A stretch of DNA of 64,000 nucleotides from assembly GCA_034769895.1 (NCBI GenBank), contig CM068375.1, forward strand, positions 251,141,542-251,205,541, written 5' to 3'. The DNA comes from Magicicada septendecula. Its lineage: Eukaryota > Arthropoda > Insecta > Hemiptera > Cicadidae. The notes under the pieces were generated by a model. That model saw only the letters and a program-made list of their open reading frames with translations. It did not search any database and was not told the origin of the DNA. Position numbers and translations under genes: made by a program. Positions 57,421 to 64,000 of the stretch are shown piece after piece. Numbering within the stretch: the first letter of the stretch is position 1; every line of letters begins with the position of its first letter.

Positions 57421-60232
57421 ACATTAAATTTGGTAGTGTTGTAGTATGGATGAGCAAACAATTTCATTTATAGCTTATTCCAGGAACCTCATATACTGTT
57501 AATATGTTACAATATAAACTTTAAACTAATATGTTTATGTATTGTGTAAAATGAGATTTTTGTATTTCAATGTTAGGACAGCGAAGGCTTGTGATTGATA
57601 AATAGATACAGTCTTTCTGTCATAAGTGGAAAAATGTAATACCTAAATGTTAATTTAAACTTTATGCTTTAATTCTGTAATTGTACAAATAAGAATGTCC
57701 CAATACTATCATGTACCTTATCGGAAGATTTTGAAAAAACCCAAAAGCCCTGGTCACCACCACATTTTTACAGGCAGAATCTGGAAACTCCAATACTATC
57801 CCCGTGAAAACAACTTAAAAATAAAAAAGCGTTCCCCTTAACAGAAGTTCTAAATTGTGAGACGAACTTGTTGAGCACAGGTTAGGTTAAGGAAAGGTGA
57901 CTTTAAAAATAACTTAACTTGTATTCATATTAATATACATTTTTATTTGAAGTGAAGAACATATAAATTTAAACTTTTCTTTTCAATTAAAACTCAAGTG
58001 AATGTTTAAGTTTAGCAAATACATAAAATTAAATGTGTTATCCCAGTTATAGCAAATAATTGAATTTAAAACACAAGTTTGATATGTTCGTCTGCAATTG
58101 ATCAATTATAACCCAATCGCCTCCACTCTAAACGTTTTCTTTTCTTTTATGTAATTTTTTTGTAATCTTATAGCTTTATTTATTTATATAATTTTGTATC
58201 CTTTTTTTGTACGTTGTAGCTACAATTACAGAAATTGCTGCTTCTTATTGTGAATTAAAAGTTTTAATTTAAAATTTATTTTATAACAAAGCCAAGCAAA
58301 TCAGTACTTTTAACTATTTTCTCTTACTTCTCCCACCCCCTTTTTCATGTTCACTCTCACACACTTACTATGTCCCACACCCCATTGATAACATATTCAT
58401 TTTTTTTTGTTCAGTGATTTGAGTTGTTATTTATCTGCAACCAGTAGTACGTGGTGTGTCTCCAATGTCACTCACTTTGTGTGTACTCACTTGGTATGAT
58501 TTTTCTTACGCACTCATATTTAATTCGTTTGTTTTCATTTCTGATAAAAGAGCCTGGGAATGTTTAATGTTCACTGTTGTAATTTTGATTAACACAATGC
58601 GATAACATAGGCCTACATTCGCCTGCGGGCAGCTGAGTCTCTTTGTTCGCACTCTGATGGTAGTAAGGTGACTGTCTGTGTAAGCTATGGGACTTAGCTT
58701 AGTGTTACTCTGCTCCCGTACTAAAACTGGGGTTTTCCAGCTCGCCTGTGAGAAAATCGGCAGGTGCGCCAAGTTTTGTGGCTGACGCAACACTTTAAGC
58801 ATGTGAACTGACTTTTGGGCACGTACACCTGCCAAATAATTACACACTTCCTAGGCCAAAGTCACGCATGACAAATTCCACTTGGTCCGAAGTTCTGTTT
58901 CACAGCCAAAAATCTGCTTTTTCGTTAAGCTTAACAAAAGGTACCATTACAATTCTGCAATGTGATGTTGCAAATTACATCATTTCACTAGTGAAATATA
59001 GTGCTAGTGTAAGGTGCATATAAAAAGCCAAGGCACTGGTGTGGGAGAATCATTCTCTAAGCAATCAACAGCCCTTCAGTCTGTTAAAAACAACAAAACT
59101 TCATGACAAACATAGTATATTTAGATTGGCCATAAAATCGATATAAATGCAGTAGCCTGTATCGCAGACAGCAGCATCAAAAAAGAGTTAACATGTTAAG
59201 AAAGATCTTGTCACTGAAAATGATTCTACAGCTGAAGTCAAAACATCTGGACTGTTTAACAAAGAACCACAACATGTTTAATATCAGATCATCATGACCC
59301 ACATGAGTTGAGAACACAGTGTGCAAGATGACATATCAGCCTCTTTCAAAAATGTGTGCTTTGACAAAAATGTCTTGACAAACAGCATGCTATTTGCATG
59401 TGTATTGGCTTGGAGGAGGATCAGTCATTATTGGTTTGAATTTTAACTTTGCTCATTCATTCTTTCTGTTGTCTTATTGAACTGGGACCCTTCCAATCTA
59501 TGGATTGTCGCTTAGATTTTGGGACATACTGATAAACTGTAATTTATCACAAGTTGGTACAATTTCTTAAAACAAAGTAGGATCATATTCAAATTTTTGA
59601 AAGTGAAAGTGAACATTTATACAAATTTTCGATCAAATTCCTTCTGTACATCTTTCAGCTAGCCAATTCAGCAACTGCTCAAAAGCTTAGGTGATGATTT
59701 TTTTTTCAAACAGTTTCACAGATTTTCTTATGTTAGCATCCCATTTTAATGTGTGAGGATGTCCAATGTGGAGATCATCTTTGTCACATCCCTTCCCAAC
59801 TAAAATTTTTTAAGCAGCTACAAAACCTGAGTCGATCTATACCCATTCATGACCTGAGTCGTGTGTTTATAAATGTACATGGACTGCTTTAATTAAATGC
59901 TGCTGCCAAGCTGTTGGTTGCACGTGGTTGAAAATTTAACAGTAGATGGAGGGGAAAATATAGGTCAGTGACCTATACTCTCACATTGTAAATGTTACAG
60001 GGAAGCAGCAAAAACTCAGTCTAGTTATTTTATAGCTACACCACATATAGTTGACTAGTTGCCATAGAAGTTAGTTATGTTGACATGAATAGAAGAGTTC
60101 ATAAAGTGAGAATAATTAAGGCCAAGTAGAGGGCATCTCTGTTGGAAGAGTATACCAGTGTATCAATACTCTTATTATGCTGCTGGTGCTGCATAGTGGG
60201 ATCTTTAGAAATAATATTCCATTTGTATTAAC
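57421..60232. other. Unassigned sequence (DCP2 intron 2)
   Basis: No exon matching DCP2, no transposon and no RNA gene recognised. GCATATAAAAAGCCAAGG near 59017 is TATA-like but isolated. The antisense ORF of 113 codons at 58506-58847 shows no known motif. Confidence 0.45.
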
Positions 60233-60423
60233 GGCCGGCACGACTGTCTTGCAGCACATCTTGACCGAATGAAGATCTACCAACCAAGCGAATGCACCAT
60301 TTGCCATACCCCAAATTCTACCATGGATGCTGAGCATCCCCTGCACTGCGCTGGGCTCAACTCTGTCTATTAACAATATGGCAGTCTCGCTGTACTTTAT
60401 TGGGACGCCAGGAGCAAGATGTA
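60233..60423 (+). pseudogene. LINE C-terminal tail remnant
   Basis: GRHDCLAAHLDRMKIYQPSE then CTICHTPNSTMDAEHPLHC and VLYWDARSKM. The His/Cys-rich pattern (C-x2-C...H...C) and closing motif are typical of the segment after RNase H or reverse transcriptase in LINE polyproteins. One stop lies inside and nothing upstream survives. The antisense 103-codon ORF over it is a shadow. Confidence 0.6.
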
Positions 60424-63270
60424 ACAACTTTCCGTATAGCTATAGCAAAAACAACATATTCCATTTGTAATGCCATTCTACATTGTTTCAGTTCCAGCCT
60501 GCAAATATTTAAGTATGGGTGTAAGAGTCTTGACAAGAAATTTTCTTTAAAATTAAGTAAAACATTTACAGGAACTTTGCTATCATTGCTTCAAATTAAG
60601 TGTAATGTTCATTGAATATAATGAAAAATCTGTGTTGTAATGTAGTAGAAATTATCAGTTGACCATCCATGAAGTAACTGAAGAAGTTGGAATTCTAAAA
60701 TTTCGTGTCATAAATTGACAGAAAACGTAACTTGCATCTGGTTGCTTCAGTAAGATAAAGATGACAGCTTTCTGAAGATGTAACACATGGGGAGATGTGG
60801 TTGTGCAGTTATGGTGTGAACGAGAAGTACAGTAACTGCAGCAGGGGGGGGGATTCACCAAAAAAACAAAAGAAATGAGCCATACTTGTTCAAATATAAA
60901 GGCGATATTGATCATCTTTTCTGATTGGAATAGGTAGTCCATTTTATTTTCACATGATCAAATTATCAATAAAGAGTTGTATCAGAAATAATATGCCATA
61001 TTGAAGGTAGCAGTGAGAAAGAAATGCCTGAAGAACGTGGATGTTTCACTAAGTAAATGCTCCTACACATTCATTGCTACTTATTTAAGAATTTTGCAAT
61101 ACATAACATTACCCCAGCCCTCTGTTTGCTTGCTTTGGCAACTGCAGATTATGAATGAGATTAGAGAATAAAGCATTTATTATAAAGCATATAAGTATTT
61201 ATCAGAAAGCATTCCAATGATCATAGTAGTTCAGAAAGAAATTTTATGTTTTATGTTCACTAGAGGCCTAAATTCTTAATGTATTCAAAGTTGTTTCTGT
61301 TAGAAATAATTTTGTTTAAAGTCTGAAGGCATATTTTTAAATTTTGACCAAGAATTTTTTATTATGTCAAATATGCATGGAATTATCCAGAAAGTAAATT
61401 AAATTATAAATATTAGCTGATACATCTGAGAAGAAGACATAAAGGTTTGTTGTGGTTACTGACTAAAACATCTGAAGTTAGAATTGTGAAATTTGCAAAT
61501 GGTGGCCCAAAAATACAGGAACTCGTGAGTAAAATGTTCATATTTTTTAACAAAAAGTAGCATGAAATTTTGTTGTGCGGATTTAATCTAAAATTCAAAA
61601 ATCTTGCCTCATTGTTTTTTCAGAAATTTGTTTGTGAGCATTTGGAAAAAAGGTTTGTTCCAAAGTTTGTTCAAGGTCATTAAGAAGTGAGGGCTGTACA
61701 AATTTTTCAATAAAAAAAATGTTTTCGTGGACTTCTGTGCAGTAGAAGAAACACTGGAAATAGGAAATTACTTTAAAGAAGACATCTGATCAAGTTACGT
61801 AATTGGTAATAAAATAATCTGGAAATTTTTTTTTTCAGTCATGCCTTATAAACAGACATAATCAATAAGGAAGAGCAGTTTGTTGAGACAGTCATAGCTA
61901 GCAGATGGACATAACCGGCAATTGGTGATATGTTAGGGTTGCTGTTTATAGATAATACAATACAACATGCATTCGGGTATATTTTTTGGATAAGATTTGC
62001 TACAGACATGAATGTATAATGAAGTCTTAGTAAAGTGTGATAAAGTACTGTATATACTACAGTGCATATCATAATTATATTCACTGTATATGATTGTAAA
62101 CATATTTTCTTTTTATCAGTTTTCTAATATCAACAACAAAAATGTTGATTTATCTCTTGTCACAAAAAGTTTGTTTAGTTTATAGTGGGTCAGGTAAGAT
62201 ATTGTATACTGAATTAGATTGTGTACTAGTGTGTACAAGTCACATGATAATTACAAAGTATGCCTGCCTTTTGCGCAGGCAAAACTGTAGTAGTGCAAAA
62301 TGTGCACATTTGGCAGTACATTGTCCCCATATTTATAATTAACACAAAACCATTTAGTGGAAAAAATACAAAATATTAATTGTGTGGATTCAAAGTGAGA
62401 GTATGACTGTGTGTCAATAATTAGTGAAAACCTCAGCACAGATTGCACAACTTCCAGTTTATCAAACGCTTATATATGCGTATGGATTGAGCTTTCATGA
62501 GAATGGATTGTGTACAGTTCTTTATTATTTTAATTTGAAAATTATAGTCAGTATGCCAAGAAAAGGAAAGGTAAGATGTATATTGTACATTTGCTACTTA
62601 TGTAAAAACAATCATAAACATTTGGTCTGATGTTTTTTAATAAATAGAGTTATGTAAAGCATATTTATTTTGATTAACAAAATGTGCAGTAAGAAACCAG
62701 CTTACATTAACCTCAAAAATGTTTGGAAAAATTAACTTTAGAAATAAAAAAAAATGTAAAAAGTAGTAAGAAGAAGAAGGCAAGATAATCATGTAGCAAA
62801 GATGTTCCTGTTGTTATATCATGTCTGGAAAAATATTATAATTTGAAGTCAAGTTAAAAAGAAATAACGAAGTTCTTTAATAATAACAGAACACCATTTT
62901 GTACACTTGAGAGCATATTTTAAATGAATATTAATAAATATATCAAGATTACTTCTTATACAAATTTTGAAGCTTTCATATGTGTTCATTTTAATTTTCT
63001 GTTAGTTTTTACTCCAACATTATAATCTTGCATATGAAATAAGAAACAAGTTTCATAATGTAACATAAATATCATTAAGTAGATTTTTAACACATTTTTT
63101 ACTGGTGACAGCATAGAGTCACATAGTCCTGAGATGTACTGTTTACACAACCTGAAAGAAAGAAAGAAAACAGTACCTGAGAATGCTAAGTACCTTGGCA
63201 GTGAATGTGTTGTTTTCTGAATTTTTCATTATGTAAAGTACTATGTATTTTAATAAGCTTTTAGGGCACC
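60424..63270. other. Unassigned sequence (DCP2 intron 2)
   Basis: AT-rich with several acceptor-like tracts (for example TTGTTTTTTCAG ending 61622) but no exon recognisable as DCP2. Small ORFs of 60-81 codons look fortuitous. Confidence 0.45.
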
Positions 63271-64000
63271 CACACTCACCATATTGAGATTTTTACTTCA
63301 TTAAATGAGCGAAGCAACAGTTTTGTTTTTTCCCTACCGTTTGCTATTTGCCTGCCTGTTTGGGGTGTCTCACTATAACTTTTGAAGGCATCAATTGATT
63401 TCCTAAAACTTACCATGAGTATCTGTACTTTTACCCTACAGAACCCGATTGTTTTTGAGATTGATCCCTCAAAAAAAAAGTGGGGGTGGAAGGCAAAAAT
63501 GTGAGAGGACAACATTTTGAAAAAATTGGAAAAGTCCGTATAGGGGTATACAATTAAGGGAATTTTAACTTAAATCTGAATTTAGTGTTTAAGTTTTGGA
63601 AATTTCAAATTTTTAGTGTATGCTAGAGCCCAAAAATAGGGCAAAAGTTTGATAAAATCGCAAGTGGGACATCAAATGACAGAGAGTGTACAGAAATTTT
63701 ATTTTTTCTAATTTCAATATTTTTTGCACACAGGGCTTAAAAGGAGGGGTTGAAAATTTGCCAAATTGTAAAAGTCCAGCCAGTGTCAGACTAAAGGGAT
63801 CTTAACACAAATCCAATTGTTTGACATTTTTAGAGTTTAGAGTTTATTGTATGATTACTATACAATTGTTACATGGCTTAAAAAAAAGGGTAATCAGGAT
63901 TTTCATAATTTTTCAGATAACTGATAAATTGTCTAATATTGAAATCTACCCAATAGTAAATGTACTTTGCTCAAGATAGTGAGCAAGTTGTAAAGCTCAG
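63270..64000. repeat. Weak diverged tandem repeat at the window end
   Basis: Segments at about 63528-63640 and 63755-63850 share AAAAGTCC, an AAGGGA-TTTTAAC-like block and AAATC-GAATT spacing, suggesting old units of roughly 225 bp. Confidence 0.35.

Noticed and set aside
58506..58847. 113-codon antisense ORF
   Set aside because: No recognisable motif, no splice or promoter context, and in DNA without other coding signal.

Overview
This is a eukaryotic, intron-bearing, AT-rich and heavily transposon-loaded window, most likely from an arthropod (probably an insect with a large genome; the order cannot be resolved from the sequence). The only host gene recognised is the 5' end of DCP2, the mRNA-decapping enzyme, on the + strand. 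Exon 1 (33302-33384) and exon 2 (42207-42366) splice in phase and encode the start of the conserved N-terminal regulatory domain. The catalytic Nudix exons were not found, so intron 2 probably runs beyond position 64000.

Region by region: 288-3160 is a long pyrimidine-skewed element (A). 3931-15939 holds two relatives (C1, C2) of a non-autonomous LTR-retroelement family. Its members have LTRs of about 1.15 kb, a primer-binding site, one coiled-coil ORF ending in FDDGG, 2-3.5 kb of C-poor non-coding DNA, and a conserved 40-nt hairpin beside the polypurine tract; I see no protease, reverse transcriptase or integrase. C2 carries a 5'-truncated Penelope-like element with a GIY-YIG domain and a hammerhead-ribozyme candidate, inserted cleanly in its ORF with an 11-bp duplication. 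15940-26200 is a mosaic: a BEL-like LTR fragment, a solo LTR with 4-bp duplication, a hAT MITE, a mariner with a dead transposase, a foldback mariner MITE, a hairpin of Penelope-type ends, and a 5'-truncated LINE with a 13-bp duplication. 26214-31835 is a decayed hAT element with a second hAT nested in it (8-bp duplication).

DCP2 intron 1 (8.8 kb) contains a higher-order tandem array of about 160-bp monomers (34147-38725), an inverted, interrupted copy of it, and a second copy of the hAT MITE. Intron 2 contains C3 (42849-54716, AAGA duplication), a third member of the C family. C3 lies inside a mariner relic and itself hosts two roughly 3-kb TG...CA elements (B and D), each with 4-bp duplications. 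B holds a 173-bp perfect palindrome, each arm of which encodes a second hammerhead candidate. 55.6-64 kb is mostly unassigned DNA with a LINE tail, a microsatellite, a promoter-like segment and weak repeats.

The insertions order themselves by nesting: mariner relic, then C3, then B and D; C2, then the Penelope-like element; outer hAT, then inner hAT. All calls come from reading the sequence; no database search was run.
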